Below, piece after piece: positions 45,377-55,216 of a stretch of DNA of 64,000 nucleotides (position 1 is its first letter; every line of letters starts with the position of its first letter). Source of the stretch: Bacteroidetes bacterium UBA1935. Lineage in GTDB: Bacteria > Bacteroidota > Bacteroidia > Chitinophagales > Chitinophagaceae. The translations under genes and the position numbers were made by a program. The notes below the pieces were generated by a model that worked only from the letters and a program-made list of their open reading frames with translations, ran no database searches and was not told the DNA's origin. The DNA lies in contig DDFF01000008.1 of assembly GCA_002337045.1 (NCBI GenBank), positions 1 through 64,000 on the forward strand. Reading direction: 5' to 3'.

Positions 45377-46572
45377 GCACACAACCTAAGATATTGTTAG
45401 TGATGCATGAGGTGCCGCTGAATTCAGGGTTTCTTGCATCTAAGTTTATTAAACTGTCAGAAAAGCTTGATGTACATCTGCTTGTTTGGGATAGCAGGCA
45501 AAATGTTGATGCATTTATTACTAAGTACAATTTACCTGACAGCTATCGTAAAAAGATACATTGTGGTTATTCAAGCGCTCATGAAAAGGCAGCAGCAATA
45601 ACATCTGTCATTACAGGTTTCTTTACTAATAAAAAATACAGGAGCTATATACTAAACGGAGCAGGTGGTATTAAAGACAAAATGAAGGCTGCATTGATTT
45701 ATGCACCTGTAATAAAACTAACCCCTGATATTATCCATTTTGAATTCGGAACACTTGCAGTAAAAGGTGTTGCCGTCAGCAATTTTTCTTACGCAAAATT
45801 GAGTGTAAGTTTCAGAGGCTACGATTTGAACTATGCCGGATTAGATGATATAAGCTATTATAGTGAAGTTTGGAACAAGTGTAAAGGATTTCATTTTCTT
45901 GGAAATGATTTGAGAAAGAGAGCATTAGAAAGAGGGTATATAAACAAGGGTATAGAAGTATTAATACCTCCCGCTATCGATACAGTTTTTTTCAAACCTA
46001 TTAATAACAACAAGCCTACGGACAAGCTGAAGGTTGTAAGTGTAGGAAGACTGGTGTGGAAGAAAGGCTATGAATATGCAATACGTGCAGCTAGTATATT
46101 GAAGGAAAAGGGAATTGATTTTGAATATAGTATTGTTGGTGATGGTGCTCATTTGCAGGCATTACAGTTTATCATTAAAGAGTCGGGCTTAGAAAATAAT
46201 GTGAAACTTTTGGGAACACTTTCAGCAGAAGCAACAAAAGGGCAATTAGAGCAATCACATGTTTTTGTTCATCCTGCTATATCTGAAGGTTTCTCGAACG
46301 CTGTTTTGGAAGCACAGGCAATGGGTTTGCCTGTTATCTGTACAGATGCAGATGGTTTGCCAGAAAACATTGAAGATACTGTTACAGGCTTTGTGGTTCC
46401 TAAATGGGACGCGGAGGCTATTGCTGAAAAGCTGATATTTTTTTCTGAAAACAGAGAAAAGATATCAGAAATGGGTTTGAAAGGAATAGAGCGAGTGAAT
46501 AAATATTTTACAATAGATAAACAGATAGAAGCATTTGCGAACTTCTATTCATCCATACATAATGCTTCCTAA
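45373..46572 (+). CDS. Glycosyltransferase family 4
   Basis: 399 residues with TTG start at 45373, overlapping the previous stop as TTGA. N-terminal domain: ILLVMHEVPLNSGFLASKFIKLSEKL and FEFGTLAVKGV. C-terminal domain: LKVVSVGRLVWKKGYEYAIRAASILKEKGIDFEYSIVGDG, then HPAISEGFSNAVLEAQAMGLPVICTDADGLPENI, with the E-x7-E motif of GT4. This is a typical retaining hexosyltransferase of the WcaC/AmsK kind. Sugar unknown. Confidence 0.85.
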   Translation: MSTQPKILLVMHEVPLNSGFLASKFIKLSEKLDVHLLVWDSRQNVDAFITKYNLPDSYRKKIHCGYSSAHEKAAAITSVITGFFTNKKYRSYILNGAGGIKDKMKAALIYAPVIKLTPDIIHFEFGTLAVKGVAVSNFSYAKLSVSFRGYDLNYAGLDDISYYSEVWNKCKGFHFLGNDLRKRALERGYINKGIEVLIPPAIDTVFFKPINNNKPTDKLKVVSVGRLVWKKGYEYAIRAASILKEKGIDFEYSIVGDGAHLQALQFIIKESGLENNVKLLGTLSAEATKGQLEQSHVFVHPAISEGFSNAVLEAQAMGLPVICTDADGLPENIEDTVTGFVVPKWDAEAIAEKLIFFSENREKISEMGLKGIERVNKYFTIDKQIEAFANFYSSIHNAS

Positions 46573-48142
46573 GATAGACCTGGTATTAATTAATGCTGAA
46601 AGGCAGTCAGTAAACTGGCAATATGGCCAAATATATACTGCCGCATACAGTGTTGATGATATGAGGCAAACTATTCAGGGTTTAATTCAAGAATCTAAAG
46701 CTGAATGGGTATTGTTTTGGGATGCAGGTTTGGGCGAAATAAATGAAACTCTTACAGCAGGGCTTGCACAAACAAATATAGATGCATGGCATGCAGGTTT
46801 GAGATTGGGAACTTCGGGTTTGCCGAATGCACTTAACTATATAAATCCCGCATGGATATATAATAAAGATGCTACGCCTGATGTGAGCAGCTCATCGTTT
46901 CGATTGAGTTTGAAGGCATCGATTATCAGGTTGTCTGTGTTGAAAGAGGTATTGCCTGTCATTTATCCACAATACACATCTGTCGATATGATGGGGTTGT
47001 GTTTGGGTTATGCCATCATTCGTAAAGGTGGTATGATGCGTTATCATCATGCTCTTGTAAAACAAGAGGCAGTAAAGATAACTCTAAGTGAACGCGATGA
47101 ATGGATATTTATCAAGCAGTTTTTCCCTGCTAAGTGGCATTGGTGGGTTGTACTGAACAAGAAAGGCTTGTTGAATAACATCAGACATAAGAATAGTGTT
47201 AATAATGTAGCGTACATACATCTGAAACCAGATTTACATTCATCAGCAATAAAGCATGCAGCCATTCCTAAGATAGTTTCGGTACTTGCGCCAACGCTTG
47301 ATAGGTATAGTTATCTGAAAAATGAATTGGATCAACTGTCTGTGCAGACAATAATGCCACTTGAGGTTTTAGTAACAGACCAGACAGATGATGCGAGAAG
47401 GCGGACTATAGATGCTAATGAATACACTGCAATAAATCTCAGATGGTTTCCGCAGTCTGAAAAGGGACAATGCAATGCTTGGAACAAACTGATAGAAGAA
47501 GCTAAAGGTGAATATCTTTTGTTTCTCGGAGATGATGCGGATAATATAACCACTGATTTTATTGAAAAGCTATTAGGAACAGCGCAGTATTATAATGCTG
47601 ATATGGTAGCTTCGAATGTTGTAGAACTTGGATTGCCGCCTAAACCCGTAAATCCATTTTATTACATGTCTGATACTTTTCCGATTACCTTGATAAAAAG
47701 AGAAGTAGTTGTAAAAGCAGGATGTATGGATATGTTCTTCAATAGGAATATTCGTGCTGACTATGATTTGGCTCTTCGCTGTCATCAGCTTGGTGCATTT
47801 ATGGTGTTCGATTCTTCTGCACTGATAGATCATCACCGCGCACCTGTTGGTGGACTGCGTACTTATAAAGCAAGAGCTATTACAAACAGAACATCGAAGA
47901 ACTCAGTTACAAAATTTGCCGAGCCTACCAGCTCTGAATTGTTCTTACTGAAGAAATATTTTGGTGCAACTGAGTTTACAAACTATGTGCGCATAAAATA
48001 CTTTGATCAGTTGATGATAAACGGAGGGTTGTTTAAAAAACTTGTTAGGTTGTTAGTATTTATATGCAAACTACCCGCAATACAAAAACGCTATAAAGCT
48101 AACCTTGCTGCTGCTATCAACGAATTGCAAAGCAGGCACTAA
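46562..48142 (+). CDS. Two-part glycosyltransferase with C-terminal GT2 domain
   Basis: 526 residues from ATG at 46562 (11-nt overlap; the TTG at 46535 is less likely). Residues 1-235 look like a GT-A fold without clear motifs (VLFWDAGLGEI near 60). Residues about 240-480 are a GT2 domain: IVSVLAPTLDRYSYLKNELDQLSVQ, GQCNAWNKLIEEAKGEYLLFLGDDAD with Asp324/Asp325/Asp327 for the metal, and RADYDLALRCHQLG for the base. The N-terminal part may be a degenerate second transferase or acceptor domain. An inverting transfer is expected from the GT2 half. Confidence 0.72.
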   Translation: MLPKIDLVLINAERQSVNWQYGQIYTAAYSVDDMRQTIQGLIQESKAEWVLFWDAGLGEINETLTAGLAQTNIDAWHAGLRLGTSGLPNALNYINPAWIYNKDATPDVSSSSFRLSLKASIIRLSVLKEVLPVIYPQYTSVDMMGLCLGYAIIRKGGMMRYHHALVKQEAVKITLSERDEWIFIKQFFPAKWHWWVVLNKKGLLNNIRHKNSVNNVAYIHLKPDLHSSAIKHAAIPKIVSVLAPTLDRYSYLKNELDQLSVQTIMPLEVLVTDQTDDARRRTIDANEYTAINLRWFPQSEKGQCNAWNKLIEEAKGEYLLFLGDDADNITTDFIEKLLGTAQYYNADMVASNVVELGLPPKPVNPFYYMSDTFPITLIKREVVVKAGCMDMFFNRNIRADYDLALRCHQLGAFMVFDSSALIDHHRAPVGGLRTYKARAITNRTSKNSVTKFAEPTSSELFLLKKYFGATEFTNYVRIKYFDQLMINGGLFKKLVRLLVFICKLPAIQKRYKANLAAAINELQSRH

Positions 48143-48145
48143 TAC

Positions 48146-49237
48146 ATGACGCCTCATTATCTGATAATAAGTTCTGAGTTTCCTCCCGGACCAGGTGGTA
48201 TAGGTAAGCATGCTTATAGCATGGCTAAAGGCTTATTGCATAATGGTGTTAATGTTTCAGTAGTGTGCAATATGGATTACACAAGTGAAGATGAGATTAG
48301 TAGTTTCTTAAACAAGAATAGAGAAATCAACATTCATAGAATCACGCGTAATGGATTTTCAACCTACATCAATCGAATAAGAACAATCATCAGTTTGTAT
48401 AAAAAGTACAGGTTTGATAAAGTAATACTCACAGGACAGTTTTCACTGTGGATGGGCTTGGTATTAAAGACTCTTTTCAAAGGCGTACATACAGTATTGA
48501 TAATACACGGTTCTGAATTGAATATGGGAGGTAGTGTAAAGCAAACACTTACAAAGAAATCTATATTGAACGGCGATAAAGTATTTGCTGTTTCAAATTA
48601 CACACGTTCATTATTACAAAGCAAGGTTGATAGGCAGGATATTGAGGTGTTGCCAAATGGGTTAAACATGGAGGATTGGAATGTTGAGGCAGAGTCATTT
48701 AGGTGGGAAGGCTATCCGAAATTACTGACTGTAGGTAGTGTAACACAACGTAAAGGGCAGCACAATGTAATACATGCATTAGAGGAGATTAAAAAAACCT
48801 ATCCTGATGTACATTACCATATTGTAGGGAAATATGCAGATGGTACTTTGAAAAATTTAGTACGACAATCAGTACTGGAAAACCATGTAACATTTCATGG
48901 AAAGCTAAGTGATGCTGATTTGAGAAGCGCTTACAAAACTGCAGATATTTTTTGCATGCTGAGCGAAAGCGATAGCAGAGGAGATGTAGAAGGGTTTGGA
49001 ATAGCCATACTGGAAGCAAATATAAATGGTATGCCTGCTATTGGTAGTAAAGGGACAGGTATTGAAGATGCAATTGACAATGGTAGAGCCGGCATATTAG
49101 TTGATGCGCACAAGCCTGCAGAAATTTCAAATGCAATTGATGCCATCTTAAAAATGGATAAACTAGTACTTGCAAGACAGTGCAAAGATTGGGCTAAAAA
49201 ACATGACTGGGACCAATTGGCTAAAAAAATGATATGA
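48146..49237 (+). CDS. Glycosyltransferase family 4
   Basis: 363 residues. N-terminal SSEFPPGPGGIGKHAYSMAKGL is the Gly-rich loop of GT4 enzymes. The C-terminal half reads KLLTVGSVTQRKGQHNVIHAL, VTFHGKLSDADLRSAYKTADIFCML and DVEGFGIAILEANINGMPAIGS with the E-x7-E motif. Gap of 3 nt upstream, ATGA overlap with the next gene at 49234-49237. Donor and acceptor unknown. Confidence 0.85.
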   Translation: MTPHYLIISSEFPPGPGGIGKHAYSMAKGLLHNGVNVSVVCNMDYTSEDEISSFLNKNREINIHRITRNGFSTYINRIRTIISLYKKYRFDKVILTGQFSLWMGLVLKTLFKGVHTVLIIHGSELNMGGSVKQTLTKKSILNGDKVFAVSNYTRSLLQSKVDRQDIEVLPNGLNMEDWNVEAESFRWEGYPKLLTVGSVTQRKGQHNVIHALEEIKKTYPDVHYHIVGKYADGTLKNLVRQSVLENHVTFHGKLSDADLRSAYKTADIFCMLSESDSRGDVEGFGIAILEANINGMPAIGSKGTGIEDAIDNGRAGILVDAHKPAEISNAIDAILKMDKLVLARQCKDWAKKHDWDQLAKKMI

Positions 49238-50346
49238 AAATATTGGTAGTATCACATACAGAGCATTACATAGACCGTAAAGGGATTGTCTATGGGTGGG
49301 GAGCTACGGTTAAGGAATTAGATGCTGTGGCTGAACGCTTTGGTGAAGTGGTGCATATAGCATGTTTACACAAAACAAATAATATACCACCTAGTGCTTT
49401 GCCCTATACAGGCAATGTACAGTTTGTGCCTATACCACCGTTTGGTGGTTCCGGGTTCAGGAATAAATTGAGGATTATTACATCTGCTATCAGCAATCTT
49501 AGAATCATTCGCAGAGAGCTTAAGCGTGCAGATGTGTTTCAGTTCAGGGCGCCTACTTCTATAGGTTTATACGTTATACCGTACCTCACATTTTTTACTG
49601 AAAAGAATGGATGGTATAAATATGCCGGGAACTGGATGCAGGACAACCCACCCTTGTCATACCGTTTGCAAAGATGGATGTTGAGAAATCTGCAAAGCAG
49701 AAAAGTAACCATCAATGGCAGGTGGAACAACCAACCCGCTAAATGTATAACATTTGAAAATCCTTGTCTTACAGAAGATGATAGGCAAGATGGACTTAGG
49801 GTACTACAAACGAAAGACTATTCGAAAGCACTTCGAATTTGTTTCGTTGGGCGAATGGATGCTGAAAAAGGTGTGTATGATATTGTAGATGCTATAAAAA
49901 ATAGTAAATACAAATTTGACTCTATAGACTTTATTGGTGATGGTCCTGAATTGAGCAAGCTAAAGGAGTACGCTGCAGACAATGATGTTGTAGCAAATTT
50001 TCATGGTTCACTAAGTAGAATACAAGTGTTTGAAATATACAGGCAATCGCATATGATATTGCTACCAAGCAAATCAGAAGGCTTTCCTAAAGTGATAGCA
50101 GAGGCAGCTAATTTTGGTTGCATCCCTGTGGTTTCAGATGTGTCATCAATCGGCCAGTATATTAATGAAACCAATGGCTTTCTGTGGAATGCAAAGAAAA
50201 GTTCATTTACAGTATACTTTAATTCGCTAAATATAGGTGATGCTACGAGCCTGAAAGCAAAAGCGTTGATGGCACATGAAATGGCAAAATCATTTACCTA
50301 TAATAATTACCTTGGTAAGCTGGAGTCTGAAATGTTGAATGGCTGA
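49234..50346 (+). CDS. Glycosyltransferase family 4
   Basis: 370 residues. N-terminal ILVVSHTEHYIDRKGIVYGWGATVKELDAV, C-terminal LRICFVGRMDAEKGVYDIVDAI, VANFHGSLSRIQVFEIYRQSHMILLPSKSEGFPKVIAEAANFGCIPVVSDVSSIGQYI. The E-x7-E (EGFPKVIAE) identifies GT4. It overlaps the polymerase gene by 8 nt. Confidence 0.83.
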   Translation: MKILVVSHTEHYIDRKGIVYGWGATVKELDAVAERFGEVVHIACLHKTNNIPPSALPYTGNVQFVPIPPFGGSGFRNKLRIITSAISNLRIIRRELKRADVFQFRAPTSIGLYVIPYLTFFTEKNGWYKYAGNWMQDNPPLSYRLQRWMLRNLQSRKVTINGRWNNQPAKCITFENPCLTEDDRQDGLRVLQTKDYSKALRICFVGRMDAEKGVYDIVDAIKNSKYKFDSIDFIGDGPELSKLKEYAADNDVVANFHGSLSRIQVFEIYRQSHMILLPSKSEGFPKVIAEAANFGCIPVVSDVSSIGQYINETNGFLWNAKKSSFTVYFNSLNIGDATSLKAKALMAHEMAKSFTYNNYLGKLESEMLNG

Positions 50347-51718
50347 TAATACGCAACAATATTATAAACACTTGTCTGTACCACAGTTTGCCTTGCTGTT
50401 AGCGACTGGTGCATTGTCTGTGTATGTGCCAATATTAGTGACAGCTATATGGTTATTCATAATAGTATCTGCGGTATACAGCGTTATAATTAAAGATAGC
50501 AGATGGATGTGGTACGGCTTAGCAGCTTCACCTATAATGGAAGTATGGGCGCGAATGTCCAGAGCACCATTCTTACCGCACGAAATCGGGAAGTATTATC
50601 TGATATTGTTACTAGTATTACTTTTTGTTCAGCATGTCAGATACGGCTCTGCTAGGGCAATGTACTACACAGGGGGCTATATATTGCTTGCACTGGCGCC
50701 CAGTACATTAGTAGGTTTAGGTACATTCGATTTTGAAGGATGGGTATTAAATGTATTTGGTATACTGTTGCTAGCACTAATGCTTGTATTTTCAGCCCGA
50801 GAAAGGTGGAGTATAGAAAAATATTGCAGGGTTATTCAATTTGGTATCATGCCCGTAATACCTGTGCTCGTGTACCTTACCATCAAAACGCCGGATTTCG
50901 ATAAGATCGATTTCACTTTGTCATCCAATTTTAAAACATCGGGCGCATTTGGTAGTAATCAGGTATCAACCATATTAGGTGTTGGTATGATATTTACTAT
51001 GCTGCTGATGGTACTGCGCAGGCCGTTATTCAGTTTGAGATGGCTGAACTTTTTGTTGATGGCAGCGCTGTTATATAGAGGATTTCTGACGTTTTCGCGA
51101 GGAGGTATTCTTACTACCTTGGTTTGTCTTATAGTGGCAATTGTCCCCGCAGCTTTTACAAGCTTACGGTCCTTCCTGAGGTTTACAGTGCTGTTGTCAT
51201 TGGTTATTGGTTTTGGTCTAGTAATCTTTGTTAAGGTAAATGAGATGACGAACAATCAATTACTGCTTCGTTATAAAGGTGAAACAATTGGCACACTTAC
51301 AGGTTCAAAGCAACGCTCGCTAAATACTATTACGTCCGGCAGAACACAGATAGCATCTACAGATATAGACATGTTCAGAGACCACCCAGTATTCGGTGTA
51401 GGTCCTGGTATGTCAAAAGATTTACGCCCTTCTTATGGCTTTGCAGCAATAGCTTCTCATACAGAATATACCCGTCTGCTAAGTGAACATGGTATTGGTG
51501 GGCTTATCGTTGTTACGCTGTTGTTTACCTTTCCTATATGGTGGCTCAGAAGGCAGAAGTATATGGTGTGGCGTGTGGCTATAGCCAGCATATTTTTATT
51601 CGCATTACTTACGTCACTACACTCGGCTATGCGTACCAATACCACCATAGTATGTTATGTACTTGCAGCAATACCGGTTTATGTATTGCAGAAAAGAAAA
51701 AAACTTGTCAATCAATAA
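50339..51718 (+). CDS. O-antigen ligase/Wzy-like polymerase
   Basis: 459 residues with about 10-12 membrane helices. The large periplasmic loop (about 295-365) contains TGSKQRSLNTITSGRTQIASTDIDMFRDHPVFGVGPGMSKDLRPS and HTEYTRLLSEHGIGGL. That is the Wzy_C/RfaL pattern: basic residues, then H-x-x-x-x-x-L-x-E-x-G. It either polymerises the repeat unit at the periplasmic face or ligates it. With Wzx and Wzc present and no other polymerase in the window, Wzy is the preferred reading. Starts inside the previous gene (8 nt). Confidence 0.85.
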   Translation: MADNTQQYYKHLSVPQFALLLATGALSVYVPILVTAIWLFIIVSAVYSVIIKDSRWMWYGLAASPIMEVWARMSRAPFLPHEIGKYYLILLLVLLFVQHVRYGSARAMYYTGGYILLALAPSTLVGLGTFDFEGWVLNVFGILLLALMLVFSARERWSIEKYCRVIQFGIMPVIPVLVYLTIKTPDFDKIDFTLSSNFKTSGAFGSNQVSTILGVGMIFTMLLMVLRRPLFSLRWLNFLLMAALLYRGFLTFSRGGILTTLVCLIVAIVPAAFTSLRSFLRFTVLLSLVIGFGLVIFVKVNEMTNNQLLLRYKGETIGTLTGSKQRSLNTITSGRTQIASTDIDMFRDHPVFGVGPGMSKDLRPSYGFAAIASHTEYTRLLSEHGIGGLIVVTLLFTFPIWWLRRQKYMVWRVAIASIFLFALLTSLHSAMRTNTTIVCYVLAAIPVYVLQKRKKLVNQ

Positions 51719-52733
51719 ACGTATTCTGATAGCTGGATTGTTTGCACAGTCAGGTAATAATCCACCAACACAGGCATTTGTATTGGCAAATACTATGCAG
51801 AAAAGAGGCGTACAGCTGATTGCAACATCAAAGCATATAAGCAAATGGAAGCGGCTGGCTGATATTGTATTTACGATGTTTAGAAAAGCATCTGCATACG
51901 ATGTTGCTATCATACAGTTTTATTCCGGCAATAGTTTTATATGGCAATACATTGCTGCACATATTGCTACGTTGCTGAATAAAAAAATAGTGATGACTGT
52001 GCATGGTGGTAACGTACCTACAAAACTTGAATCTTCAATAGGGTATAGATACAAAGCGCTATTAAACAAAGCTGACCTGATAACCGTACCATCAATATTC
52101 ATGCAACAAGAATTGAGGAAACATGGCCTCGCATCAGCGCTGATAGAAAATATCATCGATTTATCAGATTATCAATTCAGAGAAAAGAATAAGATTCGTC
52201 CACGTATATTATGGATGCGTGCATTCAGTGACCTCTACAATCCTTTGATGGCTGTTAGCGTATTGAATATACTAAAGCAGCAATATGCAGATGCGAAGAT
52301 GGTAATGGCTGGTCCTGATTTGGGCATGTTGCAGCAAACAAAAGAATTGACGCGTAGCCTTGGACTTGAGAATAATATCAATTTCGCAGGATTCATTAAC
52401 AATGAACATAAAAACCAATTGGCTGCAGACTTCGATATATATATATCTACAAACAGAATAGATAATGCCCCCGTTAGTTTTTTGGAGATGTGGGCTATGG
52501 GTTTGCCTGTGGTAAGTACAGGTGTTGGTGGCGTGCCTTATTTGTTAGATGATGGTATGACAGGAATAATCGCAAAAGATGATGATGCACAAAGCATGGC
52601 AGATGCCATTATTTCATTGATAGAAAATCAGGCATTATCATCGAGTATTATCAATAATGCGAAAATGAAAGTTGCCACCTATGATGAGGTGAATGTGTAC
52701 AGGAAATGGGAGGAGGTAATTAATAGTTTGTAA
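51705..52733 (+). CDS. Glycosyltransferase family 4
   Basis: 342 residues from TTG at 51705, 14-nt overlap with wzy. ATG 51681 is in frame and would add eight residues; the choice is uncertain, but the GT-B strand starts only at KRILIAGLFAQSGNNPPTQAFVLANTM. C-terminal half: ARILWMRAF-like segment RPRILWMRAFSDLYNPLMAV, INFAGFINNEHKNQLAADFDIYIST and NAPVSFLEMWAMGLPVVSTGVGGVPYLL. Here Asn-Ala-Pro replaces the usual E-G-x and the second Glu (FLE) is kept, as in several GT4 subfamilies. Confidence 0.78.
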   Translation: MSINKRILIAGLFAQSGNNPPTQAFVLANTMQKRGVQLIATSKHISKWKRLADIVFTMFRKASAYDVAIIQFYSGNSFIWQYIAAHIATLLNKKIVMTVHGGNVPTKLESSIGYRYKALLNKADLITVPSIFMQQELRKHGLASALIENIIDLSDYQFREKNKIRPRILWMRAFSDLYNPLMAVSVLNILKQQYADAKMVMAGPDLGMLQQTKELTRSLGLENNINFAGFINNEHKNQLAADFDIYISTNRIDNAPVSFLEMWAMGLPVVSTGVGGVPYLLDDGMTGIIAKDDDAQSMADAIISLIENQALSSSIINNAKMKVATYDEVNVYRKWEEVINSL

Positions 52734-52738
52734 TCTAC

Positions 52739-54136
52739 ATGTCACTCGCGGCAAGCATATATAGCAAAGCACCTGTTTGGTTACAAAATGTTTTTGTAAG
52801 CCTATATGGCTTGCAATGGAAGCGTCGCAGATTTGGTGGCGTTTTTGCAAGTGAACTGAAACAGTATAAAGAACGAGAAAAATACACTGCAGCAGAGTGG
52901 GAAGATTATACGACTCATCAATTGAGGGTAATGCTGCTGCATGCATATAATACTGTCCCGTATTACAGAGAAAAATGGATGGCCGCTGGTATTACCGAAG
53001 ATCAGCTGAAATCATTTACACTATCTGATATCAACCTACTACCATATCTTTCTAAAGACGATTTGCGTAAACATTGCAAAACAACATTGTTGTCTGAAAA
53101 GAAAGAAAATGGTGGTAGTTATTTTGAATCGAGCGGAACAACAGGTACACCAACATCTATCTTGTTTTCAGATCCTATGCATCAACGATGGAGTGCAGCC
53201 TATGAAGCGCGTGTAAGGAACTGGGCAGGTGTTGATAATAATATGAGTCGTGGCATGATAGGTGGCAGGCGTGTATTGCCCGATGCTGATGCGAGGCCAC
53301 CTTACTACAGGTACAACTATTTTGAGAAACAAATCTATTTCTCAGCCTACCATATTTCACCTGCTACCATACAGAACTATGCCGATACATTGAATAAGTA
53401 TAAGCCCGACTATATGGTTGGTTATGCCATGAGCAATTATTTTCTGGCAAGGTTTATCAAAGAAGCTGGTGTGCAGGTGCCACAGATGAAAGCAGTCATT
53501 ACGTCGAGTGAGAAATTGACAACTGAAATGCGGAAAGAAATGGAAGAAGTGTATCGCTGCAAAACCTATGATGGCTGGAGTGGGGTGGAAGCTTGTGGGC
53601 TAGTAAGTGAATGTGAACATGGGGGCTTACACATCAGCCCCGATGTAGGATTGGTTGAGATACTTAATGAAAATGGAGAACCAGCCAAGCCTGGGGAATA
53701 CGGAGAAGTAATATGCACGGGATTCCTTAATTATGATCAGCCACTTGTTCGTTATCGCATAGGTGACTACATGCGCGTGAGCGATAAGCAATGTGAATGT
53801 GGTAGACACATGCCGTTGGTAGAAGAAATAACAGGCAGGATAGAAGATGCCATCATTGGTAAAGATGGCAGGGAGATGGTACGGTTTCACGGTATATTTA
53901 TAGGTATACCTGCTATCGTGAAGGGGCAAATTGTACAGGAAACTTTAGAAGATATTATAATAAATGTAGAAGCAGAAAGAGAACTTACTGCAGAAGAACG
54001 TGAAATATTAACCAAAAGGATATATAGTCAACTTGGTGAGGTGAATGTTCAGATTTTTGAAATGAAAGAAATACCTTGTGGCAACAACGGGAAATTCAGA
54101 GCCGTTATTTCTAAAGTAAAAAGAGTGAACCTGTAA
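52739..54136 (+). CDS. CapK/PaaK-like adenylate-forming enzyme
   Basis: 465 residues. AMP-binding superfamily with the P-loop SSGTTGTPT at 131-139, ITSSEKLTTEMRKEMEEVY, the TYDGWSGVEACGLVSEC block and RYRIGDYMRV. The last quarter is the small lid domain with Lys near the end. It is the phenylacetate-CoA ligase-like (CapK) group found in many capsule clusters. It activates a carboxylic acid as adenylate, perhaps to attach an acyl or amino-acyl group to the glycan. The acceptor is not known. CECGRHMP suggests a Cys pair (CQCECG) that could bind metal. It starts 5 nt after the transferase and abuts wecB. Confidence 0.8.
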   Translation: MSLAASIYSKAPVWLQNVFVSLYGLQWKRRRFGGVFASELKQYKEREKYTAAEWEDYTTHQLRVMLLHAYNTVPYYREKWMAAGITEDQLKSFTLSDINLLPYLSKDDLRKHCKTTLLSEKKENGGSYFESSGTTGTPTSILFSDPMHQRWSAAYEARVRNWAGVDNNMSRGMIGGRRVLPDADARPPYYRYNYFEKQIYFSAYHISPATIQNYADTLNKYKPDYMVGYAMSNYFLARFIKEAGVQVPQMKAVITSSEKLTTEMRKEMEEVYRCKTYDGWSGVEACGLVSECEHGGLHISPDVGLVEILNENGEPAKPGEYGEVICTGFLNYDQPLVRYRIGDYMRVSDKQCECGRHMPLVEEITGRIEDAIIGKDGREMVRFHGIFIGIPAIVKGQIVQETLEDIIINVEAERELTAEEREILTKRIYSQLGEVNVQIFEMKEIPCGNNGKFRAVISKVKRVNL

Positions 54137-55216
54137 ATGATCAAGGTATTGACGGTAATTGGTACACGCCCTCAATTTATCAAAGCGGCGGCAGTATCAA
54201 GAGCTATAAATGAACATGGTGGAATAAGGGAAGTATTAATACATACAGGCCAGCACTACGACGATACCATGTCGGATATTTTCTTCCGCGAAATGGAAAT
54301 TCCGAAACCCGATTATCACTTCAGCATCAATACAAGTACGCATGCTACCATGACGGCGCAAATGCTGGAAGGTATAGAGCAAGCTATCCTTAAAGAGAAG
54401 CCTGATACCATACTTGTATATGGCGATACCAACTCAACACTTGCAGGTGCATTGGCAGCATCAAAACTCCACATGCCAGTATCGCATGTAGAGGCAGGTT
54501 TGCGCAGCTTTAATATGGATATGCCGGAGGAGGTAAACCGTATACTTACCGACAGGGTAAGCAAGCAACTTTTTTGCCCTACAGAAACTGCCATACAAAA
54601 CCTGAAAAACGAAGGCCTTGCTACGCCAGACAAACTGGTGGTAAACACAGGCGATGTGATGTATGATGCTGCATTGTATTACGCAAAGCAAATAGCACAA
54701 CACTCTACCATTCTGCAACAATTGGGGCTGGAAGATGATAAATACCTCTTGACAACATGCCACCGTGCAGAGAATACCGATGATAAAGCAAGGCTTACGG
54801 CTATTGCAGATGCAATTAATGAGTTGGCGAAGCAATACAAAATAGTACTGCCACTGCACCCGCGTACCAGAAAGATGATAGAACAATATCACTTGCAATT
54901 GGATTGTATTGTGATAGAGCCTGTTGGCTATTTCGATATGTTGTCTTTACTGAAGCACAGTCATATGGTGCTGACAGATAGTGGCGGCTTACAGAAAGAA
55001 GCATACTTTTTTCATAAACATTGTGCAATACTCAGAGACCAGACAGAATGGGTAGAACTGACTACTGCAGGATGCAGCACTATAACCGGTGCAAACAAAG
55101 ACAAGATACTGGATGCAGTAGCCACCAACTATGATAAAAAATTCCGTAATGGTAGTGTATTTTATGGCGATGGCCACGCTGCTGAAATAATAACAAAACA
55201 TCTGGCTTCTATATAG
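54137..55216 (+). CDS. wecB: UDP-GlcNAc-type 2-epimerase, non-hydrolysing (WecB/WbpI family)
   Basis: 359 residues. VIGTRPQFIKAAAVSRAI, HTGQHYDDTMSD, VYGDTNSTLAGALAASK, HVEAGLRSFNMDMPEEVNR and LTDSGGLQKEAYF are the complete family signature. It interconverts the C2 epimers of a UDP-2-acetamido sugar. Within this cluster the most economical substrate is UDP-GlcNAc3NAcA, giving UDP-ManNAc3NAcA, which would make it WbpI. Sequence alone does not separate WbpI from WecB. It abuts the CapK-like gene and overlaps the next gene by 1 nt. Confidence 0.9.
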   Translation: MIKVLTVIGTRPQFIKAAAVSRAINEHGGIREVLIHTGQHYDDTMSDIFFREMEIPKPDYHFSINTSTHATMTAQMLEGIEQAILKEKPDTILVYGDTNSTLAGALAASKLHMPVSHVEAGLRSFNMDMPEEVNRILTDRVSKQLFCPTETAIQNLKNEGLATPDKLVVNTGDVMYDAALYYAKQIAQHSTILQQLGLEDDKYLLTTCHRAENTDDKARLTAIADAINELAKQYKIVLPLHPRTRKMIEQYHLQLDCIVIEPVGYFDMLSLLKHSHMVLTDSGGLQKEAYFFHKHCAILRDQTEWVELTTAGCSTITGANKDKILDAVATNYDKKFRNGSVFYGDGHAAEIITKHLASI

